Below are positions 51,841-60,556 of a stretch of DNA of 64,000 bases, in pieces. This stretch comes from Phocoenobacter atlanticus (GTDB lineage Bacteria > Pseudomonadota > Gammaproteobacteria > Enterobacterales > Pasteurellaceae), in NCBI RefSeq assembly GCF_030764225.1, contig NZ_JASAXH010000010.1. One strand, 5' to 3'. Positions within the stretch are counted from its first letter, which is position 1. Each line of letters starts with the position of its first letter. The notes under the pieces are model-generated. The model was given only the letters and a program-made list of their open reading frames with translations. It was not told the DNA's origin and searched no databases. The position numbers and the translations under genes were made by a program.

Positions 51841-53277
51841 ATGTTTAACAACCTTTTTGCCAATTTACAAAAAATTGGTAAAGCGTTAATGCTACCTGTA
51901 TCAGTGTTACCTGTTGCAGGTATTTTACTCGGTGTTGGTGCAGCACACTTTTCTTGGATGCCTGAAATTGTTTCAAATCTGATGGAACAAGCGGGTGGTT
52001 CAGTATTTGGACAAATGCCACTTCTGTTTGCTATTGGTGTTGCACTTGGTTTTACTAATAATGACGGTGTAGCGGCATTAGCAGCTGTTGTCGGTTATGG
52101 TATTTATGTTGCTACCCTTAAAGTAATGGCGGGTGTTATTGGTGTTGAAGCTATTGACACAGGTATTCTTGGCGGACTTTTAGCAGGTTCAATTGCAGCT
52201 TGGTCATTTAATCGTTTCTACCGTATTCAATTACCAACTTACTTGGGTTTCTTTGCGGGTAAACGTGCTGTACCTATTATTACTGGTTTCTTAACTATTT
52301 TCTTAGGTGTTGCTCTTGCATTCATCTGGCCTCCTATCGGTAATGGAATCAAAGCATTCTCTTACTGGGCTGCGGTACAAAATCCTGAAATTGCATTCGG
52401 TATTTATGGATTGATTGAACGTGCGTTAATTCCATTTGGTTTACACCACATTTGGAACGTACCTTTCTTCTTTGAAGCGGGTACTTGTGTGGATGTAACT
52501 GGTAAAGAATTACACGGTATTGTTACTTGTTTTGTTTCAGCATCAGAAGCAAGCCGTACACCTGAAATGAACTTCTTCGGTCAAATGGCTGGTGGTTATA
52601 TGTTCAAAATGTTCGGTCTTCCAGCTGCGGCAATCGCAATTTGGCACAGTGCTAAACCTGAAAACCGTATCAAAGTGGGTGGTTTAATGGTTTCTGCTGC
52701 CTTAACTTCATTCTTAACAGGCATTACAGAGCCAATTGAATTCTCATTCTTATTCGTTGCACCAATCCTTTATGTGGTTCACGCATTCTTAGCAGCAAGT
52801 GCATATTTTGTTACTAATGCACTCGGAATTGTTCACGGAATGACATTCTCACACGGTTTCATCGACTTTACGGTATTATCTTCAAACTCACACAAAATCT
52901 TATTATTAGTAGGTGTTGGTTTAATTTATGCCGCTATTTACTACACTGTATTCAGAGTATTAATCAAAGCATTAAACTTAAAAACACCTGGTCGTGAAGA
53001 CGAAGCTGATGAAGCTGAAGTTGAACACGTTGAGCATTCTTTAATGGCTCAAGAGCTTGTTAAAGCCTTTGGTGGTAAAGATAATATTGCCAACCTAGAT
53101 GCGTGTATTACTCGTTTACGTGTTTCTGTAAAAGATATTGAAACTGTTGATCAAGCTCGCTTAAAAGAGCTAGGTGCAGCAGGTGTTATTGTGGTTAAAG
53201 GTGGTGTTCAAGCTATCTTTGGTACAAAATCAGATATTCTTAAAACTGAAATGGATGATTGGATTAAAGCACACTAA
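51841..53277 (+). CDS. ptsG: PTS glucose-type IIBC component
   Basis: EIICB of the phosphotransferase system imports glucose (or a related hexose) with phosphorylation. The 478-residue protein has an N-terminal IIC membrane domain (MLPVSVLPVAGILLGVGAAHF, then GFTNNDGVAALAAVVGYGIY and GITEPIEFSFLF). A short acidic linker and a C-terminal IIB domain with the phosphocysteine in LDACITRLRVSV (about residue 422) follow. Codon use is biased toward a few preferred codons, suggesting high expression. AAGG lies upstream of the ATG. Confidence 0.92.
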   Translation: MFNNLFANLQKIGKALMLPVSVLPVAGILLGVGAAHFSWMPEIVSNLMEQAGGSVFGQMPLLFAIGVALGFTNNDGVAALAAVVGYGIYVATLKVMAGVIGVEAIDTGILGGLLAGSIAAWSFNRFYRIQLPTYLGFFAGKRAVPIITGFLTIFLGVALAFIWPPIGNGIKAFSYWAAVQNPEIAFGIYGLIERALIPFGLHHIWNVPFFFEAGTCVDVTGKELHGIVTCFVSASEASRTPEMNFFGQMAGGYMFKMFGLPAAAIAIWHSAKPENRIKVGGLMVSAALTSFLTGITEPIEFSFLFVAPILYVVHAFLAASAYFVTNALGIVHGMTFSHGFIDFTVLSSNSHKILLLVGVGLIYAAIYYTVFRVLIKALNLKTPGREDEADEAEVEHVEHSLMAQELVKAFGGKDNIANLDACITRLRVSVKDIETVDQARLKELGAAGVIVVKGGVQAIFGTKSDILKTEMDDWIKAH

Positions 53278-53294
53278 TCTCGTTCTATAATTGA

Positions 53295-53326
53295 AAAAGC
53301 TGATAGCTGAAAAGTTATCGGCTTTT
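53295..53326 (+). terminator. ptsG terminator
   Basis: AAAAGCTGATAGCT (53295-53308) pairs with AGTTATCGGCTTTT (53313-53326) around GAAA, with G-U pairs. The stem runs into TATT. Confidence 0.75.
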
Positions 53327-53335
53327 ATTGAGACT

Positions 53336-53367
53336 ATAAAAAATGTACTTAAAAGTTCAACACGCCC
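53336..53367. mobile_element. Solo end of the IS5-family element
   Basis: A 32-bp exact copy of the left end of the IS at 38422, on the opposite strand, ending in TTCAACACGCCC and followed by TA. The rest of the element is absent, so this is a deletion scar or a minimal relic. Confidence 0.75.
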
Positions 53368-53372
53368 TATCC

Positions 53373-53404
53373 TTTTGCAAATTTTTGAATAAATGTAACC
53401 GTTT
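53373..53404. repeat. DNA uptake word, decayed
   Basis: TTTTGCAAATTTTTGAATAAATG, then TAACCGTTTT. The core CCGCTT is changed to CCGTTT. Confidence 0.55.
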
Positions 53405-53445
53405 TGCTTTGTTGCTGCTATTTTAACTTAGCCAAGACGCTATAT

Positions 53446-53907
53446 TTAAAGAGACCTGCTCAACCATTTACTTTCGCTTGTAGAAAAACTCTCTTTTTTA
53501 TCAAACCTCCATTCCCCTTTTTTGAATACGATGGTATAGCGGAAATTATGTTTAAATCCATCTAGTTGATTAGTATAGATATGATATTTGTTTTTATTAA
53601 TTCTCTCTATTTTTTCAATAGGTTGAGTATCTATGGCATACTCAGGGGGCGTTGAGCACATTAAAGATGCCATTCTACCAGACTTCAGTTTTAATATTCT
53701 TTCTGTGCAATATTTAGAATATATAGCCTCTAAACCATTTCTTCTTACTTCTCTCGATTTTTCGATATCATCATCTGTTAAATCTTCTTTACTCGAAAGC
53801 TCATCACTAATAGCCCTATTTTTCAATTCCCATTTATTCATCTCATTAATAAATGCAATTAATTTATTTGTGATCAGTGCAACTGTTTCAGTTTCATTGT
53901 TTTCCAT
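53446..53907 (-). CDS. NTF2-fold immunity-like protein, paralogue A
   Basis: The 153-residue protein begins MENNETETVALITNKLIAF. It has an NTF2-like pattern with SKYCTERILKLKSGRMASL, CSTPPEYAIDTQPIEKI, and the strand pair FRYTIVFKKGEWRFDKKESF. Such proteins are immunity proteins in contact-dependent or Rhs-type toxin loci. Its tandem paralogue follows at 54000. Both are preceded by the same downstream motif and lie on the minus strand. Confidence 0.7.
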   Translation of the reverse strand: MENNETETVALITNKLIAFINEMNKWELKNRAISDELSSKEDLTDDDIEKSREVRRNGLEAIYSKYCTERILKLKSGRMASLMCSTPPEYAIDTQPIEKIERINKNKYHIYTNQLDGFKHNFRYTIVFKKGEWRFDKKESFSTSESKWLSRSL

Positions 53908-53993
53908 AAATACTCCTTATTGTTAACTCGCCAAATTAAAAATAATCTAAACCAAATTTAACGGTTAGTTATTGTTATTATCTGTACGAAGAG

Positions 53994-54449
53994 TTAAAAA
54001 GACGAGTTTTCCCATTTCTCTTCACCAAACCACTCTTTTTTATCTAATCGCCATTCACCTTTTTTAAATATTAATGTATAACGAAATTTAAGTTTAAACC
54101 CATCTAACTGATTAGTATAAATACGATATTTATTTTTATTCACTTGTTCAATTTCTTGAATTGGTTGAGTATCAACGGCATATTCGGGAGGGGTGCAACA
54201 ATCTAAAGACGCCATTCTTCCATATTTTCTTTTAAGTTCTCGTTCCGTACAGTATTTAGAAAATATCGCCTCTAAACCATTTCTTATTACTTCTCTTGAT
54301 TTTTTGACATCCTCGTCTGTTGGGTTTTCCTTACTCCAAACCTCCGCTCTAATCTCCTTATTTTTTAATTCCCATTTATTCATTTCATCAATAAATGCAA
54401 TTAACTTATTTGTAATCAGTTCAACTGTTTTGGTTTCATTGTTTTCCAT
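53994..54449 (-). CDS. NTF2-fold immunity-like protein, paralogue B
   Basis: The 151-residue protein is about 70% identical by eye to paralogue A, with MENNETKTVELITNKLIAF, SKYCTERELKRKYGRM, CCTPPEYAVDTQPI and YTLIFKKGEWRLDKKE. The tandem copies have diverged mostly in the loop after the first helix and at the C-terminus (GEEKWENSSF against SESKWLSRSL). The gene pair looks like a duplication that gave diversified specificity. Confidence 0.72.
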   Translation of the reverse strand: MENNETKTVELITNKLIAFIDEMNKWELKNKEIRAEVWSKENPTDEDVKKSREVIRNGLEAIFSKYCTERELKRKYGRMASLDCCTPPEYAVDTQPIQEIEQVNKNKYRIYTNQLDGFKLKFRYTLIFKKGEWRLDKKEWFGEEKWENSSF

Positions 54450-54503
54450 AAATACTCCTATTAATATTTAAAGGGTTGTTTGATTTCATCACGCCCTTCC
54501 ATT

Positions 54504-54536
54504 CTTGCAAATTTTTGAATAAATGTGACCGCTTGT
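54504..54536. repeat. DNA uptake word (reverse), full core
   Basis: CTTGCAAATTTTTGAATAAATG and then ACCGCTTGT (54528-54536). The flank TCACGCCCTTCC upstream of it resembles CACGCCCTATCC at 53361, so the gene-plus-flank unit was duplicated. Confidence 0.75.
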
Positions 54537-54547
54537 TTTTATTCATT

Positions 54548-54997
54548 TTAGGCTCTTAACATTGATAAAAACGCTTTAAAATTTTCTGCTACATAAACAA
54601 TATAAGGTTTATCTTCATCAGACTCTTCGTGAAGCCATAATACAATTCGAGGATCATCCGTATTTTCAAAATCAAAGCATAAAAAATCCCCACCAAAACA
54701 AGCAGCAAAAGGACACAAATATTCATTTAATCTGTCAAAGATTTGATTAAAAACGATTGCGACATCATACCAGCCTAATGGATTCTCTTTATAGTCATCG
54801 ACAAAAGATAAAAATCGCTCTACCACTTTTTCATTATCTCCAAGCGTAAAAAATTTCTCAATCGGTTCTCCACCATTATTTTGTGCCATAAAATCAAGGT
54901 ATTCTTGAGTAAATGTGAGTTCTACCTCTTGTTCAACAAGAGCAATATGCTCTTTACTGGCAGGTTTTACCCCTGTATTTTTCTTAAAATGTATCAT
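54548..54997 (-). CDS. SMI1/KNR4 (SUKH) family protein, probable immunity protein
   Basis: The 149-residue protein reads EHIALVEQEVELTFTQEYLDF, MAQNNGGEP, and then GDFLCFDFENTDDPRIVLWLHE, the SUKH-1 pattern (PF09346-like), with YIVYVAENFKAFLSML at the end. SUKH proteins are broad immunity proteins against bacterial toxins. No toxin gene is adjacent. Confidence 0.8.
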   Translation of the reverse strand: MIHFKKNTGVKPASKEHIALVEQEVELTFTQEYLDFMAQNNGGEPIEKFFTLGDNEKVVERFLSFVDDYKENPLGWYDVAIVFNQIFDRLNEYLCPFAACFGGDFLCFDFENTDDPRIVLWLHEESDEDKPYIVYVAENFKAFLSMLRA

Positions 54998-55000
54998 TTT

Positions 55001-55456
55001 TTAATTCTCTAATTGATATTCATATAACTCTAATGCTAGCTCCCTCACCTCATCATTGTATCCAGAATTTTGAGCAATATTTTCTAATAGTGGAAGGTAT
55101 TTTTTCTTTTCGTCCACATCTAATGAATTTATATGCCGATATAGTAACAATAACGTATTTTTCGAGCCAGTTTTAGTATTAATTTCAATCAATTTTGAAT
55201 CATAAATGGCATAGTCAGGTGCATCAATACTTTCTATTAAATGAATAAAAGAAAAGTTTTCTTGCATATCTGAAGGACTACGCTCAATAAAACCAAATAA
55301 CGCATCAATTAAATCCTTTTTTTGCTGTTCCGTTAATGGGTCAATCTCCTCTAAATCTAGAGCAATTTCATCAAAAAATTCTGTGACATCAATATCATAG
55401 TCATCAATAGTGGTATCAATATTAAAGTTATTGATTTTTAAAAGTATTTGTTGCAT
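55001..55456 (-). CDS. Acidic helical protein of unknown family, immunity-like
   Basis: A 151-residue, very acidic protein (FFDEIALDLEEIDPLTEQQKK, then DLIDALFGFIERSPSDMQENF) with a helix-rich end. It starts 3 bp after the SUKH gene's end on the transcribed strand, so it is cotranscribed. I do not recognise the family; HEAT-like repeats are possible. Confidence 0.6.
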   Translation of the reverse strand: MQQILLKINNFNIDTTIDDYDIDVTEFFDEIALDLEEIDPLTEQQKKDLIDALFGFIERSPSDMQENFSFIHLIESIDAPDYAIYDSKLIEINTKTGSKNTLLLLYRHINSLDVDEKKKYLPLLENIAQNSGYNDEVRELALELYEYQLEN

Positions 55457-55480
55457 TGTTTATTCACCTTACTGTGTTAT

Positions 55481-55513
55481 TTTGCAAATTTTTGATAATA
55501 TGTTACCGCTTGT
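55481..55513. repeat. DNA uptake word (reverse), full core
   Basis: TTTTGCAAATTTTTGATAATATG, then ACCGCTTGT (55505-55513). Confidence 0.75.
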
Positions 55514-55527
55514 TTTTTACATTAACA

Positions 55528-56028
55528 TCAAGGACTTTGCGTAATAGCAATCTCTATTTTAAAGTCTTTGATATACTCTCGTTGCTTGATAGTTTTCCCT
55601 AAATAATCATAAATCCCTGACATATCAAAACTTAAACCTAATCCTAGATTTTTGTTATCGAGTTTATGCAATTTCTCTATTTTTTCTGCAGGGAAATCTA
55701 CGCCTAAATAACTCGAAGTACTTAGCACACATAGCCCAGCGTGACACTCTTGCCATTGCATTTTAGGAATAGCATATTTCTTGGCAAAGTAATCTTCTAC
55801 ACTTTCTGAATCTTGTGCCTTTATTTTATAGGTTGCTCGAACGAGTTCTATTTGACCATTAACCACCTCACAACCCTCAAAATGTAATTTATTTGCAATA
55901 TTTTGAGGCGTGTTTGCATATTCTTTCAGCAAATCACTACATTGGATTAGTGAGTTATCTTTATTCAAATACATTAGGCTCATTCCTAAAAATAATGTGG
56001 ATAAGATTAGTACTAACGTCTTTTTCAT
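55528..56028 (-). CDS. DUF4952-like exported or membrane-anchored protein
   Basis: The 166-residue protein has an N-terminal hydrophobic segment (LVLILSTLFLGMSLMYL), probably an anchor. A domain follows with CSDLLKEYANTPQ, FEGCEVVNGQIELVRATYKI and SVEDYFAKKYAIPKMQWQECH. The order C-dLLKEY, C, ATYxi, VEDyfxKKY, EC matches DUF4952 as I remember it. Role unknown; it travels with immunity-type genes. Confidence 0.6.
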   Translation of the reverse strand: MKKTLVLILSTLFLGMSLMYLNKDNSLIQCSDLLKEYANTPQNIANKLHFEGCEVVNGQIELVRATYKIKAQDSESVEDYFAKKYAIPKMQWQECHAGLCVLSTSSYLGVDFPAEKIEKLHKLDNKNLGLGLSFDMSGIYDYLGKTIKQREYIKDFKIEIAITQSP

Positions 56029-56047
56029 TTTTATTTCCCCTTATTTA

Positions 56048-56100
56048 TAGCGGGTAGATTGTGTTGAAAATTTGCAAATTTTTGAATTGATGTGACCGCT
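56048..56100. repeat. Inverted pair of uptake-like words
   Basis: AGCGGGT (56049-56055) and ACCGCT (56095-56100) face each other around GAAAATTTGCAAATTTTTGAA, the same architecture as at 31149-31204. The left core is mutated (AGCGGG). Confidence 0.6.
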
Positions 56101-56127
56101 ATATTTTTTATATCTATCGCTTAATAT

Positions 56128-56220
56128 GATTGCTGAGTTTGTCAAAGTATCGAAATGTTAAGTGTTTATAGCTTCCCTAATCAGTGAGCGTTCTCTTATA
56201 CTTCGATAGGTTCAATAACC
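56128..56220. repeat. Inverted repeat related to TTCGACAGGCTCAGCAACC
   Basis: GATTGCTGAGTTTGTCAAAG then TATCGAAA (56128-56155) and TTCGATAGGTTCAATAACC (56202-56220) are degenerate, opposite-facing relatives of the repeat at 18201-18259. Confidence 0.5.
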
Positions 56221-56242
56221 GAGAACGCTTATTTACTCACAA

Positions 56243-58066
56243 TCACTTCTCTACTTTTCTCTCATAAAGCTTCTTCCCTTTATTATCATAGACGCTCCAA
56301 ATACTACCTTTATAAGCTACAAAAAAATCATTATCTAGCATTTTTAAATCATCATATTTTGGTGGTACAATTTCTTTTTTCTGGGTAAGATTTAGCACGC
56401 CTGCACCATCATTACTTCTCACAAAAAGGTACTGTTGCTCTTTTTCGGTAAAACCATTTAATAATTCATTATACTTAGGCTCAATGGCGATTTTTCCTGT
56501 TTCTTTGTCTAAAAAACCAACATTAAACGCTTTGGTAGAAATAGTAAGAAGATTATCTGGAATAAAACGTCTATTAACACTTTTATAAATAGTAAAACTT
56601 GGTTCTGTAACGACATTACCTTTAAAATCCATCACTCCCCAATCACTTACCTTTCCTAATCCAAATAAGGTTTTTTTCCTAAAAAGTAATTTATCATCAG
56701 AAAGATATCGCATACTTTCATAATCAAAATCTAATACTGTTCTTTTATTGTTATCAATTAATCCCCAGTTGCCTTTTTCTTTCTTCACAGCCAATAGATT
56801 AGAAGAAAGCACAAAACCCTTTTCATATTCAGCTAAATTTATTTTATTACCCGCTAAGTCCATTCTCCCTTTGTCTTTATCATTAAGCTCATAAAAAAAC
56901 ATCGGTGGAGAAAACCAGAGTCTTTTATAAATCGCTGGGGCTATTACTTTCCCCGTCGTATCATAGGCGCCATATAAGCTGTCAGCAGTAGCGACTTTAA
57001 TAAAACCACCTTCCATTTTAGAAATATAAGGATATTTCACTGGAATGATTTCTTTCCCTTCTTTGGTAAACAAACCATACAACTCACCTTTCTTCACTTC
57101 TAAAAGATCTTTAAAATCATAATCACCAGCAATATCATCATAGTTATTATTAACAAATAGCTCTTTAAATTCTCTATTTATGATCTTAGTTTTACCATTT
57201 AATTTAAGCTCAACTAAGTCCTTAGTTCTATCAACCAAGCCTATATCTTGATATTTTGGAGGAATAATTTCTGTTAGATTTTTATCTAAAAATCCTTCTC
57301 GATTATCTAATCGAATAAGCGCAATATCTTTGGAAAAAGCTGAGTAATTATAATTTTTAATTTCATCATATTGTGCTTTTAAAATAATTTTACCCGTTTT
57401 ATCCATTATTCCCCATAGGCGTTGTTGCGTTTCAAAGGCAATATAGCCCATATCTAAGACTCTAAAATTACTATACAAACAAGGTACTACTTCTTGTCCA
57501 TTTAGATCAATAAAACCAAGTTTGTCATACCCTTTTTTTACTTCAGCTAAGTCAAATTTATTAAATTTTCTAATCTCTTTATACTTTCCAACAGGAACTA
57601 AAACTTTATTAGTTGTGGTGTCAATCAACGCATACTTATTATAGTCTTTATTTTCTATTTTCCTATTTTTATAGATCACATCGTTTTTATTAACTTCAAC
57701 TTTATTACCTTTATGATCGACTAAATAATATTCCCAGTTATCATGATCTTTTAATTGCACCAATTTATCATCATAAATATCGATAAAACGATGATTAGTT
57801 TCTAATACAACCTTTCCATCATTATCAGTAAATGTAACTTTATTTTCTGTTCTACTAATAATTACATCATCAAATATGGCTATAATCTCACCATCCATCA
57901 AAGGAGTCATCAACTTACCTGCTTTATCAAGCACACCAATTTGATTGTTTTTATACACGACTAAATGATCATCAATAGAATCGATGTCCTCATAAGGTAA
58001 AAAAATCGTTGCTTGGCTAACAGAGATAGCACTCAACATTAGGGTTGTTAATAATAATTTTTTCAT
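56243..58066 (-). CDS. Exported WG-repeat protein
   Basis: The 607-residue protein has a signal sequence (MKKLLLTTLMLSAISVSQA) and then about a dozen WG repeats (PF14903): for example YGLFTKEGKEIIPVKYPYI, WGIMDKTGKIILKAQYDEI and LGFIDLNGQEVVPCLYSNF. They form a beta-propeller-like array across residues 40-600. WG-repeat proteins are found in cell-surface and toxin-associated settings, but the function is unknown. It has its own upstream gap, so it is probably a separate transcript from the immunity run. Confidence 0.85.
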   Translation of the reverse strand: MKKLLLTTLMLSAISVSQATIFLPYEDIDSIDDHLVVYKNNQIGVLDKAGKLMTPLMDGEIIAIFDDVIISRTENKVTFTDNDGKVVLETNHRFIDIYDDKLVQLKDHDNWEYYLVDHKGNKVEVNKNDVIYKNRKIENKDYNKYALIDTTTNKVLVPVGKYKEIRKFNKFDLAEVKKGYDKLGFIDLNGQEVVPCLYSNFRVLDMGYIAFETQQRLWGIMDKTGKIILKAQYDEIKNYNYSAFSKDIALIRLDNREGFLDKNLTEIIPPKYQDIGLVDRTKDLVELKLNGKTKIINREFKELFVNNNYDDIAGDYDFKDLLEVKKGELYGLFTKEGKEIIPVKYPYISKMEGGFIKVATADSLYGAYDTTGKVIAPAIYKRLWFSPPMFFYELNDKDKGRMDLAGNKINLAEYEKGFVLSSNLLAVKKEKGNWGLIDNNKRTVLDFDYESMRYLSDDKLLFRKKTLFGLGKVSDWGVMDFKGNVVTEPSFTIYKSVNRRFIPDNLLTISTKAFNVGFLDKETGKIAIEPKYNELLNGFTEKEQQYLFVRSNDGAGVLNLTQKKEIVPPKYDDLKMLDNDFFVAYKGSIWSVYDNKGKKLYERKVEK

Positions 58067-58319
58067 TTTTTAATCTCCGATTTTTATTAGCGGTGGTAAC
58101 CTCATCCTTCACAACCTAATAACAAAATAACTCAAGTACATAGTTTACATTTTTTTTAAATATATACATAGTAATTCACAATAGGAATAAACAAATGATA
58201 GATAAAATAAAACTTAAAAACATCACTAGAAAAAATCTCTATTTTCAGGTATTCTTACGCCAATTTTATTTTAATGGTAGTGTTAATAAAACTACCCCTA
58301 CCTACTTCTAGGAGATTTT

Positions 58320-58784
58320 ATGAGTGAAAAGTATGTCGTCACTTGGGATATGTTCCAAATGCACGCTCGCAAGTTATCAGAAAAGTTACTCCCTGCATCA
58401 CAATGGAAAGGTGTTATTGCTGTTAGTCGTGGCGGATTATTTCCTGCTGCAGTTATTTCTCGTGAGCTTGGACTTAGACACGTAGAAACAGTATGTATTG
58501 TAAGTTATGAAGATCACTATAAACAAAGTGACGAGTTAAGAGTACTACACGCACCAGAAGGTGATGGTGAGGGTTTTATTGTTGTAGATGATTTGGTTGA
58601 TACTGGAAATACTGCTCGAAAAATCCGTGAAATGTATCCTAAAGCTCGCTTTGTTACTGTATTTGCAAAACCTGCAGGAGCACCTTTGGTTGACGATTAT
58701 GTGATTGATATTCCTCAGAATACGTGGATTGAACAACCTTGGGATTTAGGTTTGTCTTTTGTTCCACCTTTGGCGAGAAAATAA
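58320..58784 (+). CDS. gpt: Xanthine-guanine phosphoribosyltransferase
   Basis: Gpt salvages xanthine and guanine with PRPP. The 154-residue protein has the PRPP-binding motif GFIVVDDLVDTGNTARKI, the early VSRGGLFPAAVI loop and C-terminal IEQPWDLGLSFVPPL. AGGAG (58311-58315) precedes the ATG. Confidence 0.95.
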   Translation: MSEKYVVTWDMFQMHARKLSEKLLPASQWKGVIAVSRGGLFPAAVISRELGLRHVETVCIVSYEDHYKQSDELRVLHAPEGDGEGFIVVDDLVDTGNTARKIREMYPKARFVTVFAKPAGAPLVDDYVIDIPQNTWIEQPWDLGLSFVPPLARK

Positions 58785-58814
58785 TTATTTTTTCATTTTT
58801 AATATTTTACATAT

Positions 58815-58837
58815 AGAAACAGGGTTACCCTGTTTCT
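58815..58837. repeat. Palindromic intergenic element, copy 8
   Basis: AGAAACAGGGT-T-ACCCTGTTTCT, an 11-bp stem, between gpt and gmk. The following GCG differs from the CTAC tail of other copies. Confidence 0.7.
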
Positions 58838-58859
58838 GCGTATTGAACACAAAATTATT

Positions 58860-59480
58860 ATGACATTAGGTAACCTCTATATTGTATCTGCACCAAGTGG
58901 TGCTGGAAAATCTTCACTAATTAATGCATTACTTACTGATTTACCTCGTAGTGAAGTACAGCTTTCTGTTTCTCATACCACTCGTACTCCTCGTCCAGGT
59001 GAAGAAAACGGTATACATTACCACTTTACTACTCAAGCAGAATTTAAAAATCTCATCGAAAGACAACATTTTTTAGAATGGGCTGAAGTTTTTGGAAATT
59101 ACTATGGTACTTCATTACCAATGATAGAAAAAAGCCTTGAACAAGGTATTGATGTTTTTTTAGATATCGATTGGCAAGGTGCAAAACAAATTAAGCAAAA
59201 AGTACCAAATGCGAAAACTATTTTTATCCTCCCTCCTTCAAGACAAGAATTACAAAAACGCTTAATCGCACGAGGGCAAGATTCTGAAGAAGTAATTGCT
59301 AAACGGATGGCACAAGCGGTATCGGAAATGAGCCATTACAATGAATTTGATTACGTAATTATAAATAATGACTTTCAGACTGCACTAAATGATTTGAAAA
59401 GTATTTTAACCGCAGAACGTTTACAGCAAAGCTCCCAAGCGGTACGTTATAAACAACTTCTTGCAAATTTATTGGCTTAA
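58860..59480 (+). CDS. gmk: Guanylate kinase
   Basis: Gmk phosphorylates GMP to GDP, acting on the product of Gpt. The 206-residue protein has the P-loop SAPSGAGKSSLINALL, VSHTTRTPRPGEENGIHYHF, the GMP-binding YGTSLPMIEKSLEQG and LDIDWQGAKQI. An uptake word (59312-59320) is in the coding region. gpt and gmk are cotranscribable, with a palindromic element between them. Confidence 0.96.
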   Translation: MTLGNLYIVSAPSGAGKSSLINALLTDLPRSEVQLSVSHTTRTPRPGEENGIHYHFTTQAEFKNLIERQHFLEWAEVFGNYYGTSLPMIEKSLEQGIDVFLDIDWQGAKQIKQKVPNAKTIFILPPSRQELQKRLIARGQDSEEVIAKRMAQAVSEMSHYNEFDYVIINNDFQTALNDLKSILTAERLQQSSQAVRYKQLLANLLA

Positions 59481-59517
59481 AACCTAAAAATAGTCAATAT
59501 TAAAATAGGAATAAATT

Positions 59518-60282
59518 ATGCCAACACTTAGCATTGCGATGATCGTAAAAAATGAACAGGAAAATTTAGCCCAATGTTTAGATAGTGTAAAAGACTGGGT
59601 GGATGAAATTGTCATTTTGGATTCAGGCAGCACCGACAAAACAGAACAAATTGCCAGTGAATATGGGGCAAGATTTTATAGCCATACGGATTGGCAAGGT
59701 TTTGGTAAGCAACGTCAGATAGCACAGCAGTATGTCACCAGCGATTATGTCTTTTGGATTGATGCTGATGAGCGAGTTACCCCAGAATTAAAACAATCTA
59801 TTATTCAAGCAGTCAAAGAGAATAAACCCAATACAGTATATAAAATTGGACGTTTAAGTGAAGTATTTGGGCGTAAAATCCGTCATAGTGGTTGGTATCC
59901 TGATTATGTGGTTCGCCTATATAAAACTGATTTTGCTCATTATGGTGATGAACTTGTTCACGAAAAAGTACATTACCCTAATGATACTCAAGTAGTAAAA
60001 TTAGCAGGTGATTTATTACACTTTACTTATAAAGATATTCATCATTATTTAGTAAAATCAGCAAGTTACGCCAAGGCTTGGGCAGAACAGAAAGAAAATG
60101 CAGGTAAAAAAGCGACTTTATTACAGGGTATAACACACGCCTTAGGGTGCTTTGTTAAAATGTATATTTTAAAAGCAGGTTTCTTAGATGGAAAACAAGG
60201 TTTACTACTTGCTCTGCTTTCTACTCATTCTACCTTTGTGAAATATGCCGATTTATGGGTAAGAACCAAAGAGAAAAGATAA
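59518..60282 (+). CDS. Family 2 glycosyltransferase, LgtF/WaaE-like
   Basis: The 254-residue protein has the GT2 fold: LSIAMIVKNEQENLAQCLDSV, then the DSGSTDKTEQIA metal/nucleotide motif and FWIDADERV with the DXD-type aspartates. YPDYVVRLYKTDFAHYGDELVHEKV follows. It resembles WaaE/LgtF-type enzymes that add glucose to heptose in the LPS inner core of Pasteurellaceae. The substrate is inferred. Confidence 0.85.
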   Translation: MPTLSIAMIVKNEQENLAQCLDSVKDWVDEIVILDSGSTDKTEQIASEYGARFYSHTDWQGFGKQRQIAQQYVTSDYVFWIDADERVTPELKQSIIQAVKENKPNTVYKIGRLSEVFGRKIRHSGWYPDYVVRLYKTDFAHYGDELVHEKVHYPNDTQVVKLAGDLLHFTYKDIHHYLVKSASYAKAWAEQKENAGKKATLLQGITHALGCFVKMYILKAGFLDGKQGLLLALLSTHSTFVKYADLWVRTKEKR

Positions 60283-60292
60283 ATAATAAGTT

Positions 60293-60300
60293 CAAGCGGT
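60293..60300 (+). repeat. DNA uptake word core
   Basis: CAAGCGGT followed by AAGGTGCGAGC, without the usual AT-rich tail. The rest of the 274-bp gap to 60556 shows nothing else. Confidence 0.55.
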
Positions 60301-60556
60301 AAGGTGCGAGCAACTTTTAAACTGTGTAACTGCACCTTAGTTAAAGATAATCAGCTAAGCGATCATCAAAATCAATCACGAACTGATTTCGTGCTAATTT
60401 ACACCCCATAATTCAGTATCTCTAACTCTATTGGAGATGAGATTTTATCTTGTTTATTTTAAAGTGAAATAATAAAAATTCTTTTTTCCACGCATAAGTC
60501 TGCAAGCTCCTCTTTTTAAATCACTTTGGACTCTATTTCTCTAAAATTTATAGTTT

